Below are positions 10,146 to 22,468 of a DNA stretch of 64,000 nt, in pieces. The DNA comes from Centropus unirufus (lineage: Eukaryota; Chordata; Aves; Cuculiformes; Centropidae). The notes below the pieces were generated by a model. The model did not search any database. It saw only the letters and a list, made by a program, of their open reading frames with translations, and was not told the DNA's origin. The position numbers and the translations under genes were made by a program. How positions within the stretch are numbered: position 1 is the stretch's first letter; each line of letters begins with the position of its first letter. Location of the stretch: contig VYZI01000319.1 of NCBI GenBank assembly GCA_013397695.1, forward strand, positions 415,495 through 479,494. The letters are read 5' to 3'.

Positions 10146-11977
10146 AAATGAGGCCTTCCATTTATGCCACTTTTTGTTATATAGGGAGCACCGAGGAAAC
10201 TAACAAGCTGGTAGATTCTTTTCCCAGGAGAGGAATCAAAAGATATAAAATTCTTTCCTAACCTCTAAGCATCTGGAAGGAAAAAAAACAAGAATACCTG
10301 ATATAAAAAGGTAATCTAGAGTACATGAAATTAAAAGCAAAAAAAGATGAAAAAATTGTTAGAAAAATGGGTTTTCTTATATTATGTTCTGCTAAGACTT
10401 GATGATTAATTACTAGAGAATGTTGTCATCCCAATCAATTTGGTGTTGGAAAAATTTATTTGGGGATGAAATTGCCTTTTTTCTGTTGCTAACAGTTTCT
10501 CACTGAAATCAAGCGCTTTTAAGCACCCTGTTGCAGCCCTAAACCCACTTATTTCAACAAGCCACACTTGGTTTAATTTGAACATGGTTGAAATTGCATA
10601 AGATATACAAACTATTACTAATTTTGTGTGATATTTTAATGTGTGTAATGCTATCTAAATTCAAAGTTAATTTCTTACTACTATACTAAGAGGACATTGG
10701 CAGCAGTTTACAACAACAAGCACATCTCTAGGATTAGCTCAAGTACTTTTTCACTGATTCAAAAAAGTCTGAATAAATCTGCATGCACTCCTCCCCCCCG
10801 CCAGCGACTTTTCAGGCTCCTTCAGTACTTTTCATGCACTTTGTAGCCTGTGCAGGCAAAGACAGAGGTGCTGTGCTTCTTAGAATAATAATTATCAAGA
10901 GGTTTATATGACGAGTTTGCATTCAGCAAAGTCAGTTGCTGTCTGCCCTCAAAACTGTTCTGAAGCTTTGGATGCCTGAATACCTGTGAGCTATTGTTTA
11001 GGCAATGGAAAAATCCCTGGCAGTAATCAAGATGAATAAAATTATTTTTCTTCGTGGTTATTGCCAAAAGTTCTTCCATGATGTAAACTATATCTGATAT
11101 ATGATGAAGTCTTTTGGCAGCAGAGATTTTCCATTTTTTTCTGTGTGACAGAGAGCTATCTATCTGATATGCTCTCTAAGGTATAGTGGATATGCCTGCT
11201 TTCCCTTAGATGTCTGCCTGATTCTGTTCATGGCACATTTGTGCATTCTGTGGCAGATGTTGAGTGTGATTTTTGGGTTTTTTTAGGGCTGAAATCTGTT
11301 CTTGGATGGAGGAAAAAGAGCATATGCAGAGTATGTGTGCAACCTTAATATCCAAGAGTATGTTGTAGCCATAAGATCTCTAAGCCTGCTTTTGTAACAA
11401 CAAACCTTCCACTTCTGTGGTTCTGATTCACACTTTAGAACATCACAAAAGAAAAAAAAATTTTGCTGTTTTAGTTTCTGAGATTTTTAGTTTCAAACTT
11501 CTTACTGCTTAAATATAAGTGTTATTATTACAAATTAGCTTTTCCATTGATATTAATCATTAATTTACTGTTAAAACAATAAATACTTGCTTACAGTTAA
11601 AATGCTTATACTATGTCAATGGAGTTAAGATCTTGAAATTCAAAATCCATATGGCCTATGACAGCTTAAAATCTGCACAAGCGAAGCATTCTAAGTGCAT
11701 TTGGCTTGGTTGCAGCTGTTTTGATTATAGAAGTATTTTTTTCCTATCAGTACTTCTTGGTTCAGATTTACTTTTTTTCCTAAAAACCATCCTAAGAGTA
11801 TAATTGTATTGCCAGAAATCACTGATACTAATGCCAAGGAGTAAAATAGGACCAGCACCAAGAAAATCTTCCCTGCTTATGTGTGAAATAGCCAACTTAG
11901 TATGGTGCTTCAGTCTTTCTTTTCTCCAGGAAGTAGCTGAATACCCCAGTCGTTGTTAGCATCTTTAAATCTCTTTA
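10146..11977. other. Non-coding DNA, nothing recognised
   Basis: AT-rich single-copy sequence with short homopolymer runs and a C7 run near 10793-10799. No exon, RNA gene or repeat family recognised. Confidence 0.4.
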
Positions 11978-12080
11978 TCATAGAATCACAGAATCACAGA
12001 ATCATTTGGTTGAAAAAGACCTTTGAGATGATTGAGTCCACCTGTACCTGTCCACTACTAAAGCATATCCCCCCTATGTG
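11978..12080 (-). mobile_element. CR1 3'-end fragment, antisense
   Basis: It begins with three tandem tail units (ATCATAGAATC, ACAGAATC, ACAGAATC). Next come GGTTGAAAAAGACCTTTGAGA, TGATTGAGTCCACC and CCACTACTAAAGCAT, the inverted CR1 3' UTR with a small internal deletion. It is a strongly 5'-truncated copy. The right edge is approximate. Confidence 0.8.
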
Positions 12081-15000
12081 TCCTCCTTCTTGCTGATAGA
12101 CATCCTAGTGCTCTGAAAGGAAGGGAATCCATGCTATAAGCCCTGAAAAAATTTTGCTATCTGTTATCACATCAGAGAATCAAATTGTTGTTGCCCAGAC
12201 ATTTAAATTGGCCACCTAACCCTTGGAACTGTGACTTCAGCTTCCTTGGTTTCTGAGATCCATTGAAATTTTGCCATTTCCAAGATTATTTTATTTTATG
12301 CCAGGTTGGAGCATGGCCTGTTTCTCTAGGATCCAGCTGCAGTTCCCTCACTGTCTTAATCTGAAATGACCAACTCAGTTTAGTAGCTCTATGGAATTTA
12401 TCTCTAAGTAACTGATGAATAAGTTGATTTCTTTGAATTTGCTTATCCCTGATTCTTATCTTTGTCAATGTTGTATTTTATTCTAAGAAAAGAAGTAAAA
12501 TCCTTCTGAAATTTAGGAAGCCTCGGTGAAGTTGCACTGCAGTAATGCTTCCTGTTGCTTTCTCCCTTAAAGCCTTGAAATTAATTACTGATGATCAGAC
12601 AGATTAATAAGCGCCAGACAGCCTGAGAGGCATTGGTTATTAAAAACTTCAGGAGTTTTTCAATTTAAGAGCTCTGAAGCTTCACCGAAATTCCAGTGCA
12701 CATTATCATTAAACTCAAATATTCAAGGAAACCCCCAAACATAATGATGTGCCTCAAACTGTCTGAGCGTGCTGATGTGACTCACTCTTCCTAGGATACG
12801 CCTGCATCCTCCTCAAGGCTGTTTGTAATGTCTGTATCAAACTGGAGAGGAATAGACCCTTGTCTTACCCTCCCAGCGGTGCTGTTCATGAAATCTGCAA
12901 GAGAATGACCCCCTGCTCTCTGCTCTACATTAAAAGGAAACAGAGCTCTAAGAGTGGCTATGTCCAATATTCAAAGATTTCTCCAGCTATCATTATTGAA
13001 ATTCATGGAACGGGCAGCTTCGGTCAATGCAGTCTGTTAGTTACTTCAGTCAATACTGACTCCATTTAATGGGTATACAAAATTTTGCCCTGTGTCTTGT
13101 ATTCCATAGGCAGACCTTTCTCATACTACAATTTTGTTACTCATCAAACCAGTAAAGTACTTCGACTAATTGCTATGAGTGTGAACTACTTCTAGATTAA
13201 TTTTTTTTTTTTTATTTTACAGTGATTTGAAGTTATTGTATCCAAGCAGAATCCTACTATATAGCGTCATTTCCTCAGAACTGTGAATTTGGAGGGAATC
13301 AGAAAATGGTTTCTAAGTTAGCAATGAAATTTAGAAAAAAAGGTAATTTACTATATAAGTGTGTTTTGGGGTAGAAAAGTATAGTATATGTATAGGTTAC
13401 ACCACGAGGAATGCCATTGACCAGAATTTGTTCTGGTCACAGAATACACACAAATAGAAAATACATAGGCAAGGTTACGTGGACAAAATAGCTCAAAGAT
13501 TTGCAGTGACCCTAAAATATATTTCTATTCTTTGTAAACTGTAGGAAGCAATGTATTTATCTGATTCAAAGGAAATACAGGAAAGCATGAACTTCCAGCA
13601 AGTGAGCAGGAGATTTAGATTTCAAACTTAGCTAATGATACAGGAGCTAGCTGCAAAAGTGATTTTTTTTTTTTCAGGGCAGCAATCTGATTCACCCCAG
13701 GAAATAAAGCTATTTTCTACACAACATTTATTTTGTACCTGTTGCCTGATCCGTAGTTTTGTTCTGTACTTGCTTTTCTTTTTTTTAATAGTTCATCAAC
13801 AAATTATCTCTTTTCAAGTCTTTTGCAATTACAGTCAGTGGCTATTTACATTAAGCAAGGACTTTCAATTTCCTTTTGTATGTAACGCATGCTAACAAGA
13901 AACAAGTATTTGTTTAAAATTTACAGAGAGTGTCCAAAAGCAAAATATCACTTCTAAATTTAACTATAATTTATCTATTTATAATTGTGTAAACTTTCAA
14001 CTTTTCATTTCAAAATTCTCAAATTTATGTAAGTCTCTTTCTCTTTGCATCTAGACCAATATCAACTTGTTCATGTAGATAAAGGTGTTGTCAGGGCAGC
14101 TGGCATTTGGTTTCACATGGAATTTATCAAGAAAATCAAGATGCAGTAAATCTACTGAGCCAACAAATCTGATTGTTAGACTGAAGCTCAGATTGCCTTA
14201 AAACACAAACTGTCAACTCTTTTGTGAATCACTGATGAAAAGAGCAAAGCTGTCTGCTTACTGAATAACTTGGTAGTAAAGAAAATTCCAATAAGAAGGG
14301 GCAGTGATAACCTCTCCTGATTATGTAAATCTTCAGAAACAATAATTAAAATGTACAGTTGTAAATCTATTTTGTTTATTACACCTCCTATTATTACAGT
14401 AATGAATAAGGACTGAGAGCAGAAGCAGCCATTCTGTTTCTCAACTATAAATCCTAAATTCAATTTTTTTGTCTTACAAAGGCTGAAGTCATCAAGAGGA
14501 CGCACAGATGTTAAAAAGAGTAGAATGAACTGTTCCTTACATGGATAATTAACCCATTTGGTAATTTTTTTTTATATTGTAAGGCATGGGTTTCAATTCA
14601 AAGAATGTAAATAACAAAATACTGAAGAGACAGCATATAAACCAAGTTTTATCAATTTTGAGTTTTTCAGTCTTTATTGGCAGACGATTATTAGCTAGCA
14701 AGGGCTTTATTTTTTTAAAAAAAGGAAATAAAAATGTAAAATTTTCTCAGATATTTTCATCTTATTTGAAAATATGAAAAATGGTACAGAGTCCTGTAGT
14801 GAAAATGCATATCAGTAAGGTTATCCCTAAGCATATTAAGTAAAAAAAGTCATGTCAACAAGAAGAGCTTTAGAGAACTGCTCTTTTGATTTTTTTCTTA
14901 AAAAAGGTCATATTTCTTTTTAAAGACCTGCTTCTGTAGAGATGTTGAACTTTCATTTTTAGTAAACAATTTGATTGAGTTTATTTAGGAAAAGAAGGTA

Positions 15001-18000
15001 TTCAAAGAAAAAACTGAGAAACGTCACTTTGTTCCTGTACTTATCCTTAAACAATATTGCCGAAGTAAGACAAAATATAGCAAGTGCATCTAGGAGGTGG
15101 GGCTTTTTGATAACTATTCCATTTGCACTAGTTAATCACATGAGTCACGTTTTATGTCATTTATCTAAACACCATTTATTGAAAATATGAGCTATGGGGA
15201 AAAGATCATTTCCTAAACCAGACTTTTGAATAACACAGAAATTGATATCATCACGTTTTAGAAGACACCCAGTTCTTTGAATGAGTGTAATTTGTCTGTA
15301 TAGAAAAGGACAATTCCAAGCATCCAGCATTATTAAGAAAGTCCATATATAAGACATTGTTAACAGATATTAATACCAGACAAACCATTAGATACACCCG
15401 CATAGTGAAGAGCTGGTTGTCTTCCTTTGACCCACCAGCGAATTTCTGCTGATTTCCATGGGAGCAGGCTCGGGTACAAAAGAATCCACTGAAGACAAAC
15501 AATGTGGACGATCAAATATCTTTTGTGCAAAGACAGTTCCAAATTTACATTTGTGAAGGCCCAAGAGATGATGTTCACTTTCTTTACCCATAAAAATTAA
15601 ACAGTAGAAAAATTACTGTGAACGCTAGTTCATCTTTGAAACCTTTCTGACATAGAGTATGAGAAGGTCCAAATGGCATTTTGTTTATTGTTTTAATTTC
15701 AGATAATATAGTTTTAGTGCATTAAAACTCTCATAATCTTCTTTTCTCCCCTCACTGGTACTTTTAAAATGAAAGCACTGATTACAGTAATGTATAGTTA
15801 AATGGCATTTATTGTTCATAAGAGTAACTCAAGTGTTACAGCCTGTACTTTCAATGAAGCCACGGGTAAAATTCCCATGAACTCTGTTATAACCATTTTT
15901 AGTGAGTAAGATTTAGCCTTAAATCTTCAAAAAGTGAGATTACAGAATGCCTTCATAGCAAGATTTTACTATAAACCTGTGTTTCCTTATACTCCCCTTC
16001 CTCTATAAAAATAGAATTTTTATAGTATGTTCTAAAATAAATTAATTTATATAGATGATAGGTTTCCCCAATTAGCCACCTCCATCCGCACTTTTCAGAC
16101 AGTGCATCCCTTATTCATGAACTTTGTATTAAAGAAATCAGTGCTAATTAATAACTCTTTGCACAGCCCATGAATTCAATACAGGACCATTTCTACAGAA
16201 ATGTAAACTATGAGACAAAAGTTTTGATTGATTTTTACACTTCCTTTTAAGGTGCATTTCCAGAATGGATTTCTATAGAAAACATTTTTAAAATGTGATT
16301 TTTATCGAAAATATTTTCCAGAAGGACTTGAAAATTCTATAATCAGATAAACGATCTCAATAAAAAATGAAAATGATATTTCTTCTTGTCAGTGAGAATA
16401 ACTTTTAGAAATTTTCCTTTTGTTTTAGTTTAGCGTTAGCTTTAAGGCAATATAGATTAATTAAGTCGAAAATGCATCACAAGTATTCATTCACTTCTAG
16501 TGGATTATTGAAATATTGCAGTTTCATATGTTGCTAATTTATTTTTCCTTGGCAAACTGTACCTAAGTTTCTGTTAGAGCAAATCTAGGAACATTTATGT
16601 TTTAACGTATTAATGTTTTACAATTTTATGGAATGAAATAGGAGGTTTGGTAAATAAGGCAGTATTTCTCCATTCTGAATATGTGCAAGAGATTATGGTT
16701 CATAATAAGCATTTAGTTTCTTTACCAATTTGTCATCAGAAGTTAATGACAAATTGATTCACTGCTTTTCAGCCAGTTAAGGTTTGAGATCAGCTCTACG
16801 TCCTGATACTTCAGCTCAGGGAGAGGAGAGATAGATCTGCTTTACACCTTGTAGAACTGCGGGATTATTCCTGTAGATCCCAGAGGCCACGTAAGGTATT
16901 ACCCCAAACCAGTGCTGTGCAGCATTGCCAGTTGACTCCGGGGGAGTGCTGACCCAATAGGGCTGTACTGCAGTCCCGGGGAGGAGCAGGTGTATCCCCT
17001 GAGCAACAAGTCTAGGGTTTTGTGTCAGAAGCATGATGTAGAGGAATAAATAAGGAAGATCTTTTTTACTTTTCTCCCACACACTGTTTGTGTTATGCCT
17101 TCTGCACTTTGGGCTAAGAGGTTGGTCCTCACGTGGCTGGTGAGAAGGTCAGGCAAGGCTCCTGTAGCACTGTTTCATGATATTAGTGGCTGGGACATGC
17201 TGCCACCAGGCTGGGGAATTCCAGTTGTGGAAGTCAGCCTGACTTGTACCCAGTGTGTCCAGTCATTGAAGCGAGTGGCCTTATTAATGCAGTGGAGTTG
17301 TCAGTAATTTAGGGAACTGTTCTCTTCTACAATGAACTTCTCCAGGCTACGATTGTCCTCTACTAATGTCAAGCATGGATTGTTTTTTGTGTATCTCGGC
17401 TCCAGAGAAGGTCTGGCATGCAGTTGTTAAGGTCCTGAAGGTTAAGGACGTCACAGGCTCACCTGCTAAGTTGCCTTTTTTCTAGATTTTCTTTCTATGC
17501 ATGCAAATGATTGGGTCCAGCTGATGTGAGAGTAGTTAAACAGTGTAGATAGGAACACAAATACATCAAAATAAAAAAAATTGGTGATCTAAAGACTCGT
17601 CTTTCTCAAATACCTTCAGTAAGAACACTTTTCAGGTTTGAATATCAGATCTCTGAAAACAAGTTGTTTTATCAGAAAACAATTCTGTTCTTGTAACAAG
17701 TGGGTGGGGCTCAGGCTGAATACACATGCCTTAATGTATCCATTCAAAAAATATGGTTTAAAAGCCCTTAATCCAGTTTTCATTTTGGTGATCACTTCTC
17801 ATTCATTCTCTTTTTGCTTCCTTCAGATTTTTCTCCTTACTTTCTTTTCCAAGGACATGTGCACTACTGTACATCGGCAGTGACAGCCAGACTTCAGTGT
17901 GCAAAATACAATTATATCTTCTGGAAAGGCACATGTATCATGTACTACCAAGGCTAAGGTCCTCATATAGGAGCTATATTAAAATACCATCTAAAATCTG

Positions 18001-21000
18001 CTAAGTTTTTACTCCAAAGAATGGATGTTTTCATTTTCCCTGTCTTTTTCTTTCCCAAAGATACTGTTGCAGGCCTTTGTCTTCTAGAAATGACACCGTG
18101 CTTTGCAATGCAGCAGGACATATTATTCCAGTTCTTCTTAGTGATTTTTTCGTTGAACTAGAGTGCTTCCCGTGACCAGCAGATTCACATTGCCACTGAG
18201 TATCGCCATGCATATTATCATTCCTAGGCAACATGCCTAGAGGACATTATTAAAATAAAATATAAATAAACGAATCCAGTTCAGACAGGTGACTATTATT
18301 ATGTGTGATAAATCATAAACATCCTCCTTTGTTGGCAGAAAACGACCTTGGACGTATACTGCCTGCATTATCACTGCATTTGCATTCTGACAGTCCTCTT
18401 CAAAATAAAATGTTCTTTAAAGTGCTTTTCAAAGACTGGCCTTCACACTTGAAACATGTCCTCGGGGACACTATGCTTTTGTATTAGATTTGTCATTTTT
18501 ATCTTTAATATGTAACTTGCATGGACTTTTCACCAGTTCTTAATTTATTTTCTTCAGGTAGGAGTTAATGGAGTGTTGGAGAGAAGTACCATTTTTCAGT
18601 TGAAATAAAGTTTGCAACATGTATTTTCAAATCATCTAAATAAGCTTGCATATAGAAAATAAACCTGAAATAGGCTGAGAACATCTCTGTCTATTGTAAA
18701 CCCATTTAGACTTACAAAGTTCCAGTGCCAAGATACACAGTCACTTCCTTCAGTTTTTATGGCTCCCAAAAACATAACAGTGATGTGCTGAGAAACATGA
18801 ATTAGTGGTCTGCTCTCCCCCAAAAACTAAACAAATTATTCTAAATAGGCAGTTTTATGTAACATACAACTTGTCAATGAAAACCTAAAATCCCTAATGT
18901 TTGTTATGAAAGTTAGCTACAGTCTTATTAATATTTAAAAGTTCATTTTAATTCTTTTTTTTTATCTAATCAAGCTATCTTCTGTTGAAAGTGATTTTAA
19001 GAGTGTTTATATTCAATTCCTGAAAAATTCTGTATTTAGCTGTCTTTTTGAAAGCCATGTTTTTCTACCTCTGCAATTTGTTGCCAAGAAGTTGCCCTAA
19101 ATTACATACAGGTACTAAATTACCTCCTGTAATAAAACATGTTTCAGTAAACACTATCAGAAGAATACTACAAAATGTTCCCATATTCTGGACTGAATGT
19201 CATCTTTCTTTATGAAAGGAATATATTACAGTGAGTGTGTATGTGCTACATAGAAAAACAGAAAAATATTGTGTCGGATTATTTGGCTAATTTAACTTTT
19301 TATTTGGTTTATATGAATTCAGCTCCTAAGTGTAAAATAGATGAGCAACTTATATCTGATTTTAATCTTATTGTAAGAGCTAAAAATCACCCTGCAATAT
19401 GCCTACACGATTCTGTCTCATTGCTTGCTGCTGAGTTCCCCCTGAAATGACTTCTACTAGCAGATCATATTTATCTCTCATATTTGTTGTCTTGAAATAT
19501 ATGTTAATTTCTTCAGGGAATAACTGCTGGCCTGCAGATGGTTCACAAATGGTATGGAATTATTATTTACGTTTTCCACTAGTTTGTTTTCTGGCTGGAT
19601 AATTTCTGCAGCAAAGCAAGACTTACTTCTGCAGACATTGGCTCATCTGCCTCACTGGACTGGTCCTGTTTAAGTCATGAGGCACTTCATTGTAGTAAAA
19701 ATAAGTGGGGAATGTCTTAGAGGATCATGAGCTAGAGCAGCAAGTATTGGTAAATTGAAGGGAGGGGGTTAAGAATGGAATATGAATTATGGGCTATATT
19801 TCTGGCAGCTATTAGAGCATCTGATCAAAATTAGCAGTTGTAGCTACTTATTTAATGAAGATAATTTACAAATACATTTATGGAACATCTACACTAAACA
19901 GGCACAAACGAAGCCAAAGAAATATGTTTTAAAAATCAAATCGATTGTTAAAGTAAATATTTCTGAAACATATTTACCCCCGACTTCTCTGCAAGATAAA
20001 TTTGGTTTGTGTAATATACACATTTAATATTTCTATTCAAATCATAATCAAATTAATATGTCATGAACCAATAGCAGAGAGGCTAGGAAGGAAATTCAGA
20101 CATTTGATGCCAGAAAGAACATTGCATGATATGCAGGCTGAAAATTCAAAGCAAGCATATAAAAAAATTGCCAAATATATAGTGAATTGGACATACCACA
20201 GGATGTTTTGGAAACACAACAACAGGAACAATGGAAAATTTTTAGACTTTGTTTAGCTAGAACAGAAAACAAAAGCAAGACTAATTTAATTAATTAATGA
20301 AAAAAAGATGTTGACCATTTGGAACATAGCAAATGTAAACTGAAATAATTGAATGGAATGAAAAGGATAATTTTTTCCAGTTAGTGTATCTATTTTTACG
20401 CATTGTATGCTCAACACACAGAAAGTTTTATAAATAATTATCTCTAATGGGGAAACTTGAAGCCAACTCGGTGGTCGTTAAAGACGTGAGGGAACATGCT
20501 TGATTCAAATCTGCTTGAATATAACTATTTGATTTACAAAAATTAATGTGCTTGTACTGTCATTGTGTATGTACCTTGCAGCATGGTGCTTTCAACGGCA
20601 AAGAATTATGAATTTCTGTCATTAATTCTGCTGTGTCTAAGTGTATGTATCATGTTTTTTACAAATACATCAGGATTTGGTAAACTCATAGTAATGTTTC
20701 CATTAAGTTTTCCCGTGTTCCTCCATTTTCAATTTCATTTTTTCATTTCTGGAAAAGAAAGGCACCTTGCCTTTTGTATTGTTTTAGTAAATATTCCCAT
20801 GTCTCTCGCTTGAATATGAGATGAGGTACTACTGCCATAAAAGGAGTATCTTCTCAGTTTCACTGCATTATATCAATCATTAACATGAATCTCAAAGTTA
20901 TTACATAGTAATCTCCTGAGCCTTTTTCTTCCCATGTCCTATCCCCTCATGCAAGCCTATTTTAATACTGGAATGCTCGGAGAAGGAGCAGTGTTGAAAA

Positions 21001-22330
21001 TCCTTATTGAGCTTTCTTAGAATGTATTTTCTGTTTGCTGTTTTTCCTAATAAGTCCTGTGACAAATCCAGGGCTAGCGTCTGAGCATGCTCTTTTTATT
21101 TATTGACCATGAGAGAATATATTCATATTGTCCCTCTGCCCTAACAATGTGAAACACCAAGGGAGGTGCTGTTCCCTCTCACGTCTGAGGAGACTGTTTC
21201 AATCTATTTTCCTTTTCTTACTCTCAGGCACTCTCAAGTCAGTATTTTCAATGGTTTGAACCAAAATTTTATTTGTTTATTTTAATGTATCTTCTGCATT
21301 CTGAACTGCCTGGTTTGGCTCGATCACTGTTTAAATAGGGTAATGCATGTTTGAAACATGGAAGAGATTCTCTTGCAACCACTTGACTCCAAATACTGGC
21401 ATTTCAAGGGAAACTGCCAAATCCGATTCCGTAGTGCTGCATGTTAATGCAGAAAATACTGGCAGCAGAAGAAAGGGCTGGAGTTCACAAGTTCTAAGGC
21501 TCTGTCTTCCTCAGTTCAGGTTCTTCCCGCAATTAGGTAACTACTGAAAGGAGATTTTTCCAAACCTTATGAAAGATGTTTGTTTCATATAGTTCTGTTA
21601 TTTTTTAAGAATTTGTTAGAATTTTTTTTAAATATTTTTAAATTTTCCATTCTTGTTATGAAAATTGATCACCAGTCGAATAATCAGCCTTCCTACCCAT
21701 ATTCCTACCAGTCCAGGATTTTCTGTACAGACTATACAAAAGAAAAAAGTGAATTTATGAGAACATAGTCCTTCTCTGTGTGACCTAAAAACACAATTTA
21801 CTCAGTGGAAAATAGAAGGAATTTTCCTTATCTTACTACCTTTAATGTAGCAAGGACACCGATAAATTTTCTGTTATAAACAAGTATCAACAATCTAGTC
21901 AAGTCATATATTTTTCCCAGAAAGTTAACTGAAAGATTTTTTTTAATAGAATGCTCTGTTCATTGTCATAATAAATATAAAAAGCAGAAAAATCAACCCA
22001 TTGGCACAGTATCTTCTTCACCATATAAACCAGATTTTGAATGTCAGAGTATCAGGCCTACAAGGCATCAGCTTTTAAAGTCACTCCCACACAGTAACTA
22101 AGGAATGTTGCAGTTATCTTAAAATAAAAGGAAAATGCTTACATCTGCCAAGAAAAGAAGCTTAGACTCTGTCTCCTAGACTTCCTAATTGTGCCTAATA
22201 CCATGTGTGGTATTACTATATATTTTTTAAGTCCTACCTGGACTGAAGTCTTACTGGAAAAGAAGGCTATGAATTCAAAGTGTTGAACTAGGTGTTGTTC
22301 TTCGTGCACTGGAGTTTGTTCAGCCATGGT
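12081..22330. other. Long non-coding stretch (gene desert or large intron)
   Basis: About 10 kb without a convincing exon or recognisable mobile element. A block near 12515-12785 has the look of conserved non-coding DNA. A less AT-rich segment at about 16800-17310 could be old repeat but matched nothing I know. A poly-T tract followed by CAG at about 13676 mimics a splice acceptor. All open frames are short and overlap others. Confidence 0.4.
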
Positions 22331-22468
22331 CTCAGGTTCCATGAAGCCCTATGTTAACCTTGTGACTAACTCCAGTCTCAGGTTCCATGGAGCCCTATGT
22401 TAACCTTGTGACTAACTCCAGTCTCAGGTTCCATGGAGCCCTATGTTAACCTTGTGACTAACTCCAGT
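22331..22468. repeat. Minisatellite, 3 copies of a 46-bp unit
   Basis: Three head-to-tail units of exactly 46 bp occupy 22331-22376, 22377-22422 and 22423-22468. Each begins CTCAGGTTCCATG and ends GACTAACTCCAGT. The last two are identical; the first differs by one base (ATGAAG versus ATGGAG). Each unit contains the palindrome GTTAAC, and the last two contain CCATGG. The near identity points to recent duplication or homogenisation. Confidence 0.97.

Noticed and set aside
13635..13895. Open frame following a poly-T tract and CAG
   Set aside because: The acceptor appearance comes from a simple T run. The frame is low-complexity and hydrophobic, with an AATAAA inside it.
16800..17310. Less AT-rich segment with open frames on both strands
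   Set aside because: No family, splice signals or repeat consensus could be matched. Base composition alone is not evidence of a gene.
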